A stretch of DNA of 64,000 nucleotides from Rhodococcoides corynebacterioides NBRC 14404 (GTDB lineage Bacteria; Actinomycetota; Actinomycetes; Mycobacteriales; Mycobacteriaceae): the NCBI RefSeq assembly GCF_001894765.1, contig NZ_BCWV01000002.1:434001-498000 (forward strand), in the 5' to 3' direction. Positions 43,015 to 54,453 of the stretch are shown piece after piece. Below the pieces are notes generated by a model. It was given only the letters and a program-made list of their open reading frames with translations. It was not told the DNA's origin and ran no database searches. Position 1 is the stretch's first letter; each line of letters begins with the position of its first letter. A program made the translations under genes and the position numbers.

Positions 43015-46000
43015 ATGTCCGTCAGGAGCTCGTTCTTGTCCTCTTCCTCGTCCTCTGCTGCGCTCACCGCTGCGGACACCTCGCCGCCCGTGGCCGACGG
43101 TCGGCTGTCCGGACTGGTTCGCCTCGCGCTGTCCGACGAGTCCTTCCGTCGGATCACCGAGCTCGCGGGGCGACCCACAGCCACCGTCGTCGCGCCGACG
43201 GCCGCCCGCTCGTTCGTCGCGGCCGCCGTGGCGCACGCCGCGCCGGTGCTCGTGGTCACGGCCACCGGCCGCGAGGCGGACGACCTCACGGCGGAGCTCG
43301 GCGAGATGTTCGGCGACGCCGTCGCCCAGTTTCCGTCATGGGAGACGCTGCCGCACGAGCGCCTGTCGCCGGGAGCGGACACGGTCGGCCGCCGCATCGA
43401 GGTGCTGCGGCGCCTCGCCCGCCCGCAGGACCCGGACTACGGCGTGCCGTTGCGCGTCGTCGTCACCACCGTGCGGTCGGTCCTGCAGCCGATCGCACGC
43501 GGTCTCGGCGAGATCGAGCCGATCGGGCTGCGCGTCGGCACGGAGATCGACTTCGAGGAGTTGCAGACCCGGCTGGTCGAGCTGGCGTACACCCGCGTCG
43601 ACATGGTGGGCAAGCGCGGCGAGTTCGCGGTCCGCGGCGGCATTCTCGATCTCTTCTCGCCCACGGCGGATCATCCGGTGCGCGTGGAGTTCTGGGGTGA
43701 CGAGGTCACCGACGTGCGCGCGTTCTCGGTGGCCGACCAACGCTCCATTCCGGACGCTCCGGTCGACTCGGTCATCGCACCGCCGTGCCGCGAGATGATC
43801 CTCGACGAGGACGTGCGGCGTCGCGCCGCCCTGCTCGCCGAGAACAACGCGTCCGACGCCGCGCTGGTGGAGATGCTCGACAAGATCTCCGCCGGCATTC
43901 CGGTGGAGGGCATGGAGGCGTTGCTGCCCGTGCTGAAGGCGGGCGGACTGGAACTGCTCACCGACGCTCTGCCCGCCGGTGCGCACGTGCTGGTGTGCGA
44001 CGCGGAGAAGGTCCGGACGCGCGCGACCGATCTGGTGCGGACGGGCCGCGAGTTCCTCGAGGCGTCCTGGACGGCCGCGAGCATCGGCGCCGCGGCGCCG
44101 CTCGACACGGAGGCGCTCGACACCAGCGGTCTGCACGGTGACCAGGAGGACGGAGCGCCGGCGACGGGGCTCGACCTGAGCGCGTCGGCGTACCGCTCGC
44201 TGCGGCAGGTGCGCGAGTCCGTGGAGGCGACGGGGCGTCCGTGGTGGACGCTCGGCCCGCTGGCGTCGGGGTCGGACGAGGAGATCGTCCTGCCCGTCGA
44301 CAGCGCACCCGACGTACGCGGGTCGGAGGAGGCCCTGGCTGCGCTGTTCCAGCAGTTCTCGGCCCATCTGGCGACGGGCGGCCGAGTCGCCGTCGTCGTG
44401 GCCGGCGCAGGTACGGCGCAGCGCACCGTCGAGCGGCTGCGAGAGGCCGGTGTTCCCGGTACGCACCTCGAGCCCGGGGTGGAGCCGAGTCCGGACACGG
44501 TGGCGGTGCTCTGCGGGTCGCTGCAGAGCGGGGTGATCCTGCGTGACGCGGGACTGGTCGTGGTCACCGAGGCCGACCTCACGGGCAATCGGGTGGCCGC
44601 GGCGGGCGACGGTCGCCGGCTGCCGGCCAAGCGCCGCAACCAGGTCGATCCGCTGGCGCTGACCGCCGGGGACATGGTGGTGCACGACCAGCACGGCATC
44701 GGTCGGTTCGTCGAGATGGTCGAACGCACCGTCGGCGGGGCCCGTCGTGAATACCTCGTGGTGGAGTACGCGCCGTCCAAGCGCGGCCACCCGGGCGACC
44801 GGCTGTTCGTCCCCATGGAGTCGCTCGATCAACTCTCCCGCTACGTGGGCGGCGAGATGCCCAGCCTGAGCAAGCTGGGCGGGTCGGACTGGACCAACAC
44901 CAAACGCAAGGCGCGCAAGGCCGTTCGCGAGATCGCGGGCGAGCTGGTGCAGCTCTACGCCGCCCGCCAGGCGGCACCCGGTCACGCCTACGGTCCGGAC
45001 ACGCCGTGGCAGCAGGAGATGGAGGACGCCTTCGCGTTCACCGAGACCGTCGATCAGATGACGGTCATCGCCGAGGTCAAGGCGGACATGGAGAAGCCGG
45101 TGCCGATGGACCGCGTGGTCATCGGCGACGTCGGGTACGGCAAGACGGAGATCGCGGTGCGCGCGGCGTTCAAGGCGGTGCAGGACGGCAAGCAGGTCGC
45201 CGTGCTGGTCCCGACGACGCTGCTCGCGCAGCAGCACCTGCAGACGTTCACCGAGCGGATGGCGAACTTCCCCGTCACGGTGCGGGGCCTGTCTCGCTTC
45301 ACCGACCCGGCGCAGTCCCGCGAGGTCCTCGAGGGGCTGGCGGAGGGCACCGTGGACGTCGTCGTCGGCACGCACCGGTTGTTGCAGACCGGCGTGCGCT
45401 GGAAGGACCTCGGCCTGGTGGTGGTGGACGAGGAGCAGCGCTTCGGCGTCGAGCACAAGGAGCACATCAAGGCGCTGCGCACGCACGTCGACGTGCTCAC
45501 CATGTCGGCGACGCCGATTCCCCGCACGCTCGAGATGAGCATGGCCGGGATCCGCGAGATGTCGACCATCCTCACCCCGCCCGAGGAGCGCCACCCCGTC
45601 CTCACCTACGTCGGGGCCTACCAGGACAAGCAGGTGGCCGCGGCCATCCGCCGCGAACTCCTGCGCGACGGCCAGGTGTTCTACGTCCACAACCGGGTCA
45701 GCAGCATCGACAAGGCCGCCGCGCGCATTCGGGAGTTGGTGCCGGAGGCGCGTGTGGTGGTCGCGCACGGCCAGATGAACGAGGACACGCTCGAGCAGAC
45801 CGTGCAGGGGTTCTGGCAGCGGGAGTACGACATCCTGGTGTGCACCACGATCATCGAGACCGGCCTGGACATCTCCAACGCCAACACGTTGATCGTGGAA
45901 CGGGCCGATGCACTGGGTCTGTCGCAGCTGCATCAGCTCCGCGGCCGAGTGGGGCGCAGCCGGGATCGCGGCTACGCCTATTTCCTCTACCCGCCGGAGA

Positions 46001-46746
46001 AGCCGCTCACCGAGACGGCGTACGACCGGTTGGCCACCATCTCGCAGAACTCCGACCTCGGTGCCGGTATGGCGGTCGCGATGAAGGACCTCGAGATCCG
46101 CGGCGCCGGCAACGTGCTCGGCGCCGAGCAGTCCGGCCACGTCGCGGGCGTCGGGTTCGACCTGTATGTGCGGCTGGTGGGGGAGGCGGTCGAGGCCTAC
46201 CGCGCGGTGGCCGACGGGCGGCCCGTCACCACCGACGAGGCGCCGAAGGAGATGCGGATCGATCTGCCCGTCGACGCGCATATCCCGCCCGACTACGTCA
46301 CCAGCGATCGGCTGCGCCTCGAGGCGTACCGGAAGCTCGCGGCGGCGCAGAACGAGGAGGAGATCGGGGCGGTGATCGACGAGCTCACCGACCGATACGG
46401 GCCCGTTCCCGACGAGGTCGGACGGCTGGTCGCCGTGGCTCGCCTGCGCATGCTGTGCCGCGAGTACGGCATCGTCGACGTGTCGGTGGCCGGCACGATG
46501 GTCAAGATCGCGCCGATGGACCTGCCGGACTCCAAGCAGCTACGGTTGAAACGGCTCTACCCCAGCGCGCAGTACCGCGCCACGACCGGCACGGTGCAGA
46601 TTCCCATTCCGCGGGTCGCGGGCGGTGGAGTCGGTTCGGCCCGTGTGCGCGACGAGGAATTGCTCCAGTTCGTCGCCGACGCGTTGCTCGCACTCGACGG
46701 GCGACCGGCGGGCTCCGTTCGGGTGGAGCAGCCGAGTGGGGTGTGA
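43015..46746 (+). CDS. mfd: Transcription-repair coupling factor
   Basis: A 1243-aa SF2 translocase that removes stalled RNA polymerase and recruits UvrA. The UvrB-like N-terminal module is at residues 40-350 ([34 protein letters not shown]). The RNAP-interaction domain lies around 540-620 ([15 protein letters not shown]). Helicase motifs include Walker [10 protein letters not shown] near 705, DEEQRFG near 810, SATPIPRTL near 835, and [15 protein letters not shown]. The TRCF domain is at about 1060-1160. A poly-Ser stretch ([12 protein letters not shown]) near the N-terminus is odd but harmless. ATG 43015 gives the length expected from mycobacterial Mfd. Confidence 0.96.
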   Translation: MSVRSSFLSSSSSSAALTAADTSPPVADGRLSGLVRLALSDESFRRITELAGRPTATVVAPTAARSFVAAAVAHAAPVLVVTATGREADDLTAELGEMFGDAVAQFPSWETLPHERLSPGADTVGRRIEVLRRLARPQDPDYGVPLRVVVTTVRSVLQPIARGLGEIEPIGLRVGTEIDFEELQTRLVELAYTRVDMVGKRGEFAVRGGILDLFSPTADHPVRVEFWGDEVTDVRAFSVADQRSIPDAPVDSVIAPPCREMILDEDVRRRAALLAENNASDAALVEMLDKISAGIPVEGMEALLPVLKAGGLELLTDALPAGAHVLVCDAEKVRTRATDLVRTGREFLEASWTAASIGAAAPLDTEALDTSGLHGDQEDGAPATGLDLSASAYRSLRQVRESVEATGRPWWTLGPLASGSDEEIVLPVDSAPDVRGSEEALAALFQQFSAHLATGGRVAVVVAGAGTAQRTVERLREAGVPGTHLEPGVEPSPDTVAVLCGSLQSGVILRDAGLVVVTEADLTGNRVAAAGDGRRLPAKRRNQVDPLALTAGDMVVHDQHGIGRFVEMVERTVGGARREYLVVEYAPSKRGHPGDRLFVPMESLDQLSRYVGGEMPSLSKLGGSDWTNTKRKARKAVREIAGELVQLYAARQAAPGHAYGPDTPWQQEMEDAFAFTETVDQMTVIAEVKADMEKPVPMDRVVIGDVGYGKTEIAVRAAFKAVQDGKQVAVLVPTTLLAQQHLQTFTERMANFPVTVRGLSRFTDPAQSREVLEGLAEGTVDVVVGTHRLLQTGVRWKDLGLVVVDEEQRFGVEHKEHIKALRTHVDVLTMSATPIPRTLEMSMAGIREMSTILTPPEERHPVLTYVGAYQDKQVAAAIRRELLRDGQVFYVHNRVSSIDKAAARIRELVPEARVVVAHGQMNEDTLEQTVQGFWQREYDILVCTTIIETGLDISNANTLIVERADALGLSQLHQLRGRVGRSRDRGYAYFLYPPEKPLTETAYDRLATISQNSDLGAGMAVAMKDLEIRGAGNVLGAEQSGHVAGVGFDLYVRLVGEAVEAYRAVADGRPVTTDEAPKEMRIDLPVDAHIPPDYVTSDRLRLEAYRKLAAAQNEEEIGAVIDELTDRYGPVPDEVGRLVAVARLRMLCREYGIVDVSVAGTMVKIAPMDLPDSKQLRLKRLYPSAQYRATTGTVQIPIPRVAGGGVGSARVRDEELLQFVADALLALDGRPAGSVRVEQPSGV

Positions 46747-46749
46747 TCG

Positions 46750-47709
46750 GTGACGGTTCTGCTGCTGGACCCGCTGCGACCCACCCTCGTGCCCGTGCAG
46801 GCCATCGCGTTGCTGAACCAGCCCGTGGGGTTCACCGAGGAGGTTCCGGTCTCGGTGCGGTGGCGGTTGGCCGCGCACACGTCCACGACCCCGGACGACC
46901 GACCCGAGGTGCTCGTCAGTACCAGCCGCGACAATCCCGACGTGCGCGAGCGCATCGATCGGGGCGAGGACGTCGTCGAGGCCCGTGATCGGCCGTCCGC
47001 CGAGCGGCGGCCGGGTGCGCTCGCGGAGGCCGTGGACGTCATGGATCGGCTGCGCACCCTGGGGGGATGGGAGGCGACGCAGACCCACGAGTCCCTGCGC
47101 ACCTATCTGCTCGAGGAGACCTACGAGCTGCTCGACGCCATCGAGTCGGGCGATGCCGTCGCCGTGCGGGAGGAACTCGGGGACCTGCTGCTGCAGGTGC
47201 TGTTCCACGCTCGGATCGCCGCCGACGCCGAGACCGACGCGTTCGACATCGAGGACGTCGCGGCCACGCTGGTGGCCAAGCTGACCCATCGCAGTCCCCA
47301 TCTGTCCGACACCTCCGGTGCTCCGGTGGACGTCGCGGCGCAGGAACGGGCGTGGGAGGAGCGCAAGGCCGCGGAGAAGGTCCGCGGCTCCTGTCTCGAC
47401 GGTGTGGCGTTCGGCCAACCGGCGCTCGCGTTGGCGCAGCAGGTAACCACGCGCGCGGTCCGGGCGGGATTACCGACCGAATTGGTTCCCGACGACGTCC
47501 TGGCCGTGCGTATCGACGTCTCGCCGGACCACGGCGGCGCCAGTGCCGAGGACGGGTTGCGCCGTCGGGTCACGGCGTTCGCCGCCGACGTGCGCGCCGC
47601 CGAGCGCGCCGCCGCGATGGACGGCCTTCGGCCCACGGACCTGGACGTTCCGGCGTGGACCAAGTACTGGCCCGGTGACGTCCCCGGTCACGGCGTGTCA
47701 GGCGAGTAG
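46750..47709 (+). CDS. mazG: Nucleoside triphosphate pyrophosphohydrolase MazG
   Basis: A 319-aa NTP pyrophosphatase (Rv1021-like) that removes aberrant or oxidised nucleotides. The catalytic alpha-helical core carries DRLRTLGGWEATQTHESLRTYLLEETYELLDAI with EExxE metal ligands, and REELGDLLLQVLFHARIA supplies the downstream ExxD set (about residues 100-160). The first 90 residues form an actinobacterial N-terminal domain. GTG 46750 is 3 bp after the mfd stop, so the two are an operon. Its last 12 bp overlap the convergent efeB. Confidence 0.9.
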   Translation: MTVLLLDPLRPTLVPVQAIALLNQPVGFTEEVPVSVRWRLAAHTSTTPDDRPEVLVSTSRDNPDVRERIDRGEDVVEARDRPSAERRPGALAEAVDVMDRLRTLGGWEATQTHESLRTYLLEETYELLDAIESGDAVAVREELGDLLLQVLFHARIAADAETDAFDIEDVAATLVAKLTHRSPHLSDTSGAPVDVAAQERAWEERKAAEKVRGSCLDGVAFGQPALALAQQVTTRAVRAGLPTELVPDDVLAVRIDVSPDHGGASAEDGLRRRVTAFAADVRAAERAAAMDGLRPTDLDVPAWTKYWPGDVPGHGVSGE

Positions 47710-48927
47710 CGAGGCACCCCAGAAATCGTCGTCGCGGCCCTCCGCGACACCGGGTAGGCAGGCGTACACACCGGACGCGACGTGCGAGATGTACTCGTTC
47801 AGCGCATCGTGGCGTGCCAACGCCTGTTGCATGGGGACGAACTGCGCGCCGGGGTCGGCGCAGAAGGCCACGAAGAACAGCCCGGCGTCGAGATGCCCGA
47901 AGCCGTCGGTGCCGTCGGTGAAGTTGTATCCCCGGCGGAGGATGCGGATCCCGCCCAGTGCGTCGGCCGAGGCGAGCCGAACGTGCGCGTCGCGGTCGAT
48001 CGTGGTGGACGAGAGGTCGACGGGATCGAACTCGTCGGCGGACCCGAGCGGGGCGCCGGTGCCCTTGCTGCGGCCGATCACGCGTTCCTGCTCGCCGAGG
48101 ACGGACCGATCCCACGGCTCGATGCGCATGCGGATGCGCCGCGCGACGAGGTAGCTGCCGCCGTCCATGCCGTCGCCCGATCGTGCCCACACGTGCTGCT
48201 CGACGGCGGCAGTGTCCTCGGCCTTGATGTTGTTGGTCCCGTCCTTGAAGCCGAACAGGTTCCGTGGGGTCGTCTGGGTGGTCGACGTCGACGACGTGCG
48301 TCCGAACCCGAGCTGCGACCACCGCACCGAGGCCGTGCCGAAGGCGACACGCGCGAGGTTGCGGACCGCGTGCACGGCCACCTGCGGATCGTCGGCGCAG
48401 GCCTGGATCACCAGGTCACCGCCGCTGCGCGCCGGATCCAGCGCGTCGCCCGGGAAGCGCGGAAGCTCCTGCAGCGCCGCTGGTCTGCGGTCGGCGAGGC
48501 CGAGCTTGTCGAACAGGCTCGGTCCGAACCCGATGGTCAGCGTCAGGTGCGCCGCGGCGAGACCGTGGGCTTCGCCGGTGTCGCCCGGCGGGGAGTACGG
48601 ACCGTCGCCGACGACGCCGCCGGGCTCGGCTTCGGCACCGAGGGTCAGCCGTTCGGCCATCCGTGTCCAGGTGCGCAGCAGGTCGAGCAGGTCCGCGCGC
48701 GAGGTGGTGGTGACGTCGAAGGCCGTCATGTGCATCCGATCCTGGGCGGGGGTGACGATGCCGGCCTGATGCGCGCCGCGGAACGGCACGACGCTGTCGG
48801 ACGCGGCGATCGTCCCGGTGGCCGCCGGGTCCGGGGCCGTCCCGCGTCCCACGGCGATGCCCGCCCCGACGGCGACGGCTCCCAGCCCGGCGCCGGCGAG
48901 GACGGAGCGTCGGGACAGCTCAGGCAC
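47698..48927 (-). CDS. efeB: Dye-decolorizing peroxidase EfeB (Tat-exported)
   Basis: A 409-aa DyP-type heme peroxidase. The N-terminus has a twin-arginine signal (LSRRSVLAGAGLGAVAVGAG; Arg6-Arg7). The distal heme Asp lies in GFKDGTNNI, with the later Arg (RRGYNFTDG) and a proximal His in VEQHVWARSG or nearby. It is the periplasmic peroxidase of the EfeUOB ferrous-iron importer, proposed to oxidise Fe(II) or release iron from heme. GTG 48927 overlaps the efeO stop by 8 bp, indicating coupling. Confidence 0.93.
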   Translation of the reverse strand: MPELSRRSVLAGAGLGAVAVGAGIAVGRGTAPDPAATGTIAASDSVVPFRGAHQAGIVTPAQDRMHMTAFDVTTTSRADLLDLLRTWTRMAERLTLGAEAEPGGVVGDGPYSPPGDTGEAHGLAAAHLTLTIGFGPSLFDKLGLADRRPAALQELPRFPGDALDPARSGGDLVIQACADDPQVAVHAVRNLARVAFGTASVRWSQLGFGRTSSTSTTQTTPRNLFGFKDGTNNIKAEDTAAVEQHVWARSGDGMDGGSYLVARRIRMRIEPWDRSVLGEQERVIGRSKGTGAPLGSADEFDPVDLSSTTIDRDAHVRLASADALGGIRILRRGYNFTDGTDGFGHLDAGLFFVAFCADPGAQFVPMQQALARHDALNEYISHVASGVYACLPGVAEGRDDDFWGASLLA

Positions 48928-50065
48928 CGGCGACGACTCCCTGCACCCGGCTCACCGACGCCGACAGCGCGTCGATCTTCTGCGAGAGCTGTTGACGTTG
49001 CGGCTCGGTGACGGTGTCGTACGCGACGAACGCCTCGCCCGTGCGGTACCGGGCCAGTTCGGCGTCGAGGTCGGCGAAGCGCGCCGCGATGGTGTCGGCG
49101 AGGTCGGCGTCCTTCGCGCGCAGGATGGGGTCGAGGGCCGCGACGGCCGCCTGCGACCCGTCGACGTTGGCCTGGAAGTCGTAGAGGTCGGTGTGCGAGT
49201 ACACGTCCTCCTCACCGGTGATCTTGGTCTGGGCGACCTCGTCGAGGAGGCCCTGGGCGCCGCCGGCGACGGTGACCGGGTCGAGGACGAAGTCGTCCGA
49301 GTCGACGCCGCGCACGAGTTCGTCGACGTCGGACCGCAGCTGCTCGGCGATCTCGGCCGTGTCGGGCTGGAGGCCCTGTGCCCAGAGGTCCTTCTCGAGG
49401 CGGTGGAAGCCGGTCCACCGATCGCCTGGCTCGACGTCGGGCTCGCGGAGATCGATGCGCGGGTCGAGGTCGTCGGGGAAGCTCTCGGCGACGGGCTCGA
49501 TGCGTTCGTAGTAGGTCCGCACCAGCGGGTACTGCGCCTTGGCGGCCTCGACGTCACCGGCGACGACGGCGTCGACGAACCCGCCCGCCGTGTCCCGCAG
49601 CGCGGTGGTCTGGGCACGCACGTAGCGCAGGTAGCCGTCGGCGGCCTCGGCGAGTGCGCTGTCGTCGTCGCGGGTCACGGCGTCTCCGGTGACGACGAAG
49701 TCGCTGCGAATGCCGTCGCCCACCATGCCGGGCTTGCACGCGGTGCGGTACGTCCCCGGCTCGGGGAGGGACACCACGAGCTGCCGGGACAGGCCGGGGC
49801 CGATGTTCTCGACCTCGCCCATGACCCGGTCGCCCTCGCCGTAGACGTAGAACTCGGTGACCGTGGATCCGCTGTTGGTGATGCGGAAGGTGGACGGGCC
49901 GGTGGTGGCCTCCGAGCGTGCGACGGTGCACGCGGAGTCGGTGGCCTCGACGGCGATCTCACCGTCGGCGGAGGTGTCCGTGGGCGTCTTGGCGGTGCAT
50001 CCGGCGATCACGACGGGCAGGGCGAGACAGACCGCGAGGGCGGTCCGTCGACGGGCGGCGTGCAT
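48920..50065 (-). CDS. efeO: Iron uptake system protein EfeO
   Basis: A 381-aa lipoprotein: the signal ALAVCLALPVVIAGC ends in lipobox Cys23. Residues about 35-125 form a cupredoxin-like domain (FRITNSGSTVTEFYVYGEGDRVMGEVENIGPG). Residues 135-380 are the M75 peptidase-like domain with the HxxE metal motif in GFHRLEKDLW. It is the periplasmic iron-binding component that delivers iron to EfeU. ATG 50065 has GAAAGG upstream. It lies 35 bp after efeU. Confidence 0.93.
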   Translation of the reverse strand: MHAARRRTALAVCLALPVVIAGCTAKTPTDTSADGEIAVEATDSACTVARSEATTGPSTFRITNSGSTVTEFYVYGEGDRVMGEVENIGPGLSRQLVVSLPEPGTYRTACKPGMVGDGIRSDFVVTGDAVTRDDDSALAEAADGYLRYVRAQTTALRDTAGGFVDAVVAGDVEAAKAQYPLVRTYYERIEPVAESFPDDLDPRIDLREPDVEPGDRWTGFHRLEKDLWAQGLQPDTAEIAEQLRSDVDELVRGVDSDDFVLDPVTVAGGAQGLLDEVAQTKITGEEDVYSHTDLYDFQANVDGSQAAVAALDPILRAKDADLADTIAARFADLDAELARYRTGEAFVAYDTVTEPQRQQLSQKIDALSASVSRVQGVVAGA

Positions 50066-50100
50066 GGGTGCCTTTCGGGCGGGTGCGGGTGGGGGAGCGG

Positions 50101-50988
50101 TCAGGACGCGACGGGCGCGGGCGAGCCCGACGGGGCCGTGGGTACGGGTGTCGGTCGGAGGAAGAGGGTCAGGACGACGACGAGGTAGGTCGCCCACGCG
50201 GCGAGTTGGAGCACCGTCGGATCGGGACGCAGGTTGAGGACGCCGGCGACGAGGGTGCCGTACCAGCTGCTCGCGTCCCACCAGGAGCCGAGGTCGAAGG
50301 CCACCGCGTCGCCACCGGGCACGATGCCGCCGATCTGCAGCGCGCGGACGCCGTAGCCGAGGATGCCGGCGGCGACGGCGATCAGCGCGACTCCGGTCCA
50401 GCGGAAGAACCGGGCGAGGTCGATGCGGATGGCACCGGCGTAGAGCGCGACCGTGAGGGCTGCAGCGATCGCGATGCCGACGAGGAGTCCGACGAGCGGC
50501 CAGGGGCTGCCCGCCGCGTTCTCGGCGTACCCGACCATGAGCAGGGCGGTCTCGATGCCCTCTCGTCCGACGGCCAGGAAGGACAGCGACACGAGCGCGG
50601 CGGGGCCGAGGTCGAGGGCGCGGGCGAGCCCGCTGCGCAGCGTGCCGGAGATCGTCGCAGCGGCGCGGCGCATCCAGAGGACCATGGTGGTGACGATGGC
50701 GACCGCGACGAGCGACGCGACGCCGGCGACGATCTCGGCCGTCAGGCCGGTCACGGTCGACGTCCCCCAGTGGATGACGGCGAACACGCCGATGACCATG
50801 GCGACGGCGGCGATCACTCCGGTCCAGACCCAGCGCAGGGCGTCGCGACGGTTCGACTTGACCAGGAACGCCACGAGAATCGTCACGACGATGCCGGTCT
50901 CGAGGCCTTCGCGGAGGCCGATGAGGGCGCTGCCGGTGATCTGCGTGGCGACGCCGGGTGTCGACGCGGCGGCGAGGACGACGGACAC
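50101..50988 (-). CDS. efeU: Iron permease EfeU (FTR1 family)
   Basis: A 295-aa membrane permease with about seven helices and two REGxE iron-binding motifs: REGLE at residues 26-30 and REGIE at 142-146. These are the hallmark of Ftr1/EfeU oxidase-dependent iron importers. GTG 50988 has GGGAG 7 nt upstream. It is the first gene of efeUOB, whose promoter region carries an iron box. Confidence 0.93.
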   Translation of the reverse strand: MSVVLAAASTPGVATQITGSALIGLREGLETGIVVTILVAFLVKSNRRDALRWVWTGVIAAVAMVIGVFAVIHWGTSTVTGLTAEIVAGVASLVAVAIVTTMVLWMRRAAATISGTLRSGLARALDLGPAALVSLSFLAVGREGIETALLMVGYAENAAGSPWPLVGLLVGIAIAAALTVALYAGAIRIDLARFFRWTGVALIAVAAGILGYGVRALQIGGIVPGGDAVAFDLGSWWDASSWYGTLVAGVLNLRPDPTVLQLAAWATYLVVVLTLFLRPTPVPTAPSGSPAPVAS

Positions 50989-51016
50989 GGGCGACTCCCG
51001 GTGGATCGGCGGTGGA

Positions 51017-51038
51017 TGATCGGAGGTTGATCGGAGGT
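51017..51038. repeat. 11-bp perfect tandem repeat in efeU promoter
   Basis: TGATCGGAGGT occurs twice head to tail (51017-51027 and 51028-51038). The second copy runs 6 bp into the iron box. An 11-bp period keeps both copies on the same helix face, so this may extend the regulator footprint or be simple slippage. Confidence 0.65.
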
Positions 51039-51051
51039 AAGGCAAACCTTG
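51033..51051. promoter_or_regulatory. DtxR/IdeR iron box upstream of efeUOB
   Basis: The 19-bp site has the core AGGTAAGGCAAACCT, matching the IdeR/DtxR consensus (AGGTTAGSCTAACCT) in its AGGT and ACCT outer arms and AGGC centre. It lies 45 bp upstream of the efeU start, where the metal-bound repressor would block transcription in iron-replete cells. Confidence 0.75.
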
Positions 51052-51155
51052 TTCGAGCGAGGAAGCTACACGGTCGCATCCGTCGAAAACAGCCCTGGAC
51101 CTGGTTTTTTGCTTCTCTTTAGGGTCCTATTACCTTTGCTCGGGATGATGGGACC

Positions 51156-51917
51156 GTGCCCGCATCCCGCCGCTGTGACCGACTCCGTCCTCGCCGACCG
51201 AGGGCTGCGCTCGTCGCGGTCGTGACGGGCGCGCTGGTGATGACGGCCTGCGGGGCGACCACCGGACCGCGCATCGAGATTCCCGAGGGTGTCCCGCCCG
51301 CACCCGGTGTTCCCGTGCCGGCGATCGACGTCGACGGGCCCGGCCGCACCGCGGACCTGCTGGCCGAATGGGCCGGCCCGATCGCCGACGCGACGGGGGT
51401 CGGGCGGACGGCGATCGAGGCCTACGGCCACGCCGCCGCCGTCCTGGCGCGTTCGGTCCCGGGGTGTGGACTGGCGTGGACCACGCTCGCGGGGATCGGG
51501 TACGTCGAGTCCCGGCACGGCACCTTCCGCGGATCGAGCGTCGGTCCCGACTCGGTGGTGTCCCCGCCCATCCGCGGCGTCCCGCTGGACGGCACCGGCG
51601 GGAACGCGGAGATCCGCGACACGGACGGCGGCGAACTCGACGGCGACCCCGTCCTGGACCGGGCGATGGGTCCGATGCAGTTCATTCCGGAGACGTGGCG
51701 CAAGTGGGGGGTCGACGCCAACGGCGACGGCCGGGCCGACCCCGACACCCTCGACGACGCGGCGTTGTCCGCCGGGCGCTACCTCTGCGCCTCGGGCGGC
51801 GAGCTGACCACGCCCGAGGGGTGGCAGCGTGCGCTGCTGGCCTACAACCGATCCGGGGCCTACGCGAGGGACGTGCGCGACGCGGCGGCGGCGTACTCGG
51901 TCGGGACGTCCCCCTAG
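51156..51917 (+). CDS. lpqU: Lytic transglycosylase-like lipoprotein (LpqU-like)
   Basis: A 253-aa exported protein; the hydrophobic signal ALVAVVTGALVMTAC ends in lipobox Cys32. The SLT-like domain has GIGYVESRHGTF with the catalytic Glu, RAMGPMQFIPETWRKWG, NGDGRADPDTLDDAALSAGRYLC and ALLAYNRSGAYARDV, as in MltB/Slt family 3. It would cleave peptidoglycan at the outer face of the membrane. By position before eno it corresponds to Rv1022. GTG 51156 has no clear Shine-Dalgarno. Confidence 0.88.
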   Translation: MPASRRCDRLRPRRPRAALVAVVTGALVMTACGATTGPRIEIPEGVPPAPGVPVPAIDVDGPGRTADLLAEWAGPIADATGVGRTAIEAYGHAAAVLARSVPGCGLAWTTLAGIGYVESRHGTFRGSSVGPDSVVSPPIRGVPLDGTGGNAEIRDTDGGELDGDPVLDRAMGPMQFIPETWRKWGVDANGDGRADPDTLDDAALSAGRYLCASGGELTTPEGWQRALLAYNRSGAYARDVRDAAAAYSVGTSP

Positions 51918-53312
<1,395 letters not shown>

Positions 53313-53317
53313 TCGCG

Positions 53318-53896
53318 GTGACGTCCGACCGGAACGGGAACCGTCCCGCGGCGCGGCCCGAGGGCCGATCGTCGCGGCGCGGCGAGCGTCCCGGTCGGTC
53401 CACCCGACGGCGTGGTTCGGGTGCCCGAGGTGTGGCCGGGCTGGTCGACGACGTCCTCACCGACGGCGCCGCCCTGGTGGGCCGTCGCGGTCGACGGGGA
53501 CGCGGTGACGGGGGCGGCGAACGCACGTTCCTCGGCCTCTCGACCGGCAAGGCCGTGATTCTCGCCGTGGTGGTGTGTGCACTGGCGCTGACCCTCGCGT
53601 ATCCGCTGCGCACGTACGTCTCGCAGCGATCGGATGCGGCCGACGTCGCGGCCGAGCGGGTGGTCCTCGAAGAGCGAGTGCGCGACCTGCAGATTCGCAA
53701 GGACCAGAGCGACGACCCCGCGTACATCACCGCCCAGGCGCGAGAGCGGCTCGGTTTCGTGATGCCCGGCGAGACGCCGTACCAGGTGCAGTTGCCCGGG
53801 GCGCGGGCACGATCCGACATCGCGAACGACCCGCCGCCGCCTCCTCCCGGCCCGTGGTACAGCGAGTTGTGGTCGACCGCGACCGTGCCTCGCTGA
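53318..53896 (+). CDS. FtsB/DivIC-type septum formation initiator protein
   Basis: A 192-aa bitopic membrane protein: a basic cytoplasmic N-terminus (residues 1-75, Arg/Gly-rich), one membrane helix at about 79-96, then an extracellular coiled coil (SDAADVAAERVVLEERVRDLQIRKDQ) and the conserved DDPAYITAQARERLGFVMPGETPY block. A Pro-rich stretch (PPPPPPGP) follows. DivIC/FtsB proteins form the FtsQLB divisome subcomplex. GTG 53318 is 5 bp after eno, as Rv1024 follows Rv1023. Confidence 0.9.
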   Translation: MTSDRNGNRPAARPEGRSSRRGERPGRSTRRRGSGARGVAGLVDDVLTDGAALVGRRGRRGRGDGGGERTFLGLSTGKAVILAVVVCALALTLAYPLRTYVSQRSDAADVAAERVVLEERVRDLQIRKDQSDDPAYITAQARERLGFVMPGETPYQVQLPGARARSDIANDPPPPPPGPWYSELWSTATVPR

Positions 53897-53937
53897 CACC
53901 GCCGACCGACCAACCGATCGAAGGAAGTTCTGTCGTC

Positions 53938-54453
53938 ATGACCGACGTGTCGCCCGAGGACCTGGCGGTGGTCGCCGAGCAACTGGGCCGTGAACCACGT
54001 GGTGTGCTCGCCATCGCCTATCGCACCCCGGACGGTCGACCGGCCGTCGTGACGACGGCGCCGACGTTGCCGGACGGCACGCCGTTCCCCACGCTGTACT
54101 ACCTGACGGACCCGCGACTCACCGCCGAGGCGTCCCGGCAGGAGTCCGCCGGGGTGATGCGGGAGATGACCGACCGGCTCGGCACCGACCCCGAGCTCGC
54201 GGCCGGGTATCGCCGTGCCCACGAGTCGTACCTGGCCGAGCGTGACGCCATCGCCTCGCTCGGCACCACGTTCACCGGGGGCGGCATGCCCGACCGGGTC
54301 AAGTGCCTCCACGTACTCATGGCTCACTCGCTGGCGAAGGGGCCGGGTGTGAACCCGCTCGGCGACGAGTCCGTGGCGCTCGCCGCCGAGGGTCCGCTGC
54401 GGGGGACCGCGCTGCCGTCGGACTGGCCCACGATCGAGGATCTCCGCTCGTGA
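53938..54453 (+). CDS. DUF501 domain-containing protein
   Basis: A 171-aa protein of the DUF501 family (Rv1025-like): LAVVAEQLGREPRGVLAIAYR, TPFPTLYYLTDPRLTAEASRQES and PDRVKCLHVLMAHSLAKGPGVNPLGDE are family blocks. Its function is unknown, but it is conserved between the ftsB-like gene and ppx in actinobacteria. ATG 53938 has GAAGGAAG 9 nt upstream. Its stop overlaps the ppx start (GTGA). Confidence 0.9.
   Translation: MTDVSPEDLAVVAEQLGREPRGVLAIAYRTPDGRPAVVTTAPTLPDGTPFPTLYYLTDPRLTAEASRQESAGVMREMTDRLGTDPELAAGYRRAHESYLAERDAIASLGTTFTGGGMPDRVKCLHVLMAHSLAKGPGVNPLGDESVALAAEGPLRGTALPSDWPTIEDLRS

Noticed and set aside
43336..46281. 981-codon open frame antisense to mfd
   Set aside because: It is composed of Arg/His/Gly/Asp-rich low-complexity sequence and mirrors the high third-position GC of mfd. 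It has no domain or ribosome-binding site.
51061..51155. Terminator-like T-rich stretch before lpqU
   Set aside because: The TTTTTT near 51105 has no adjacent hairpin, and no gene ends upstream of it on the plus strand.
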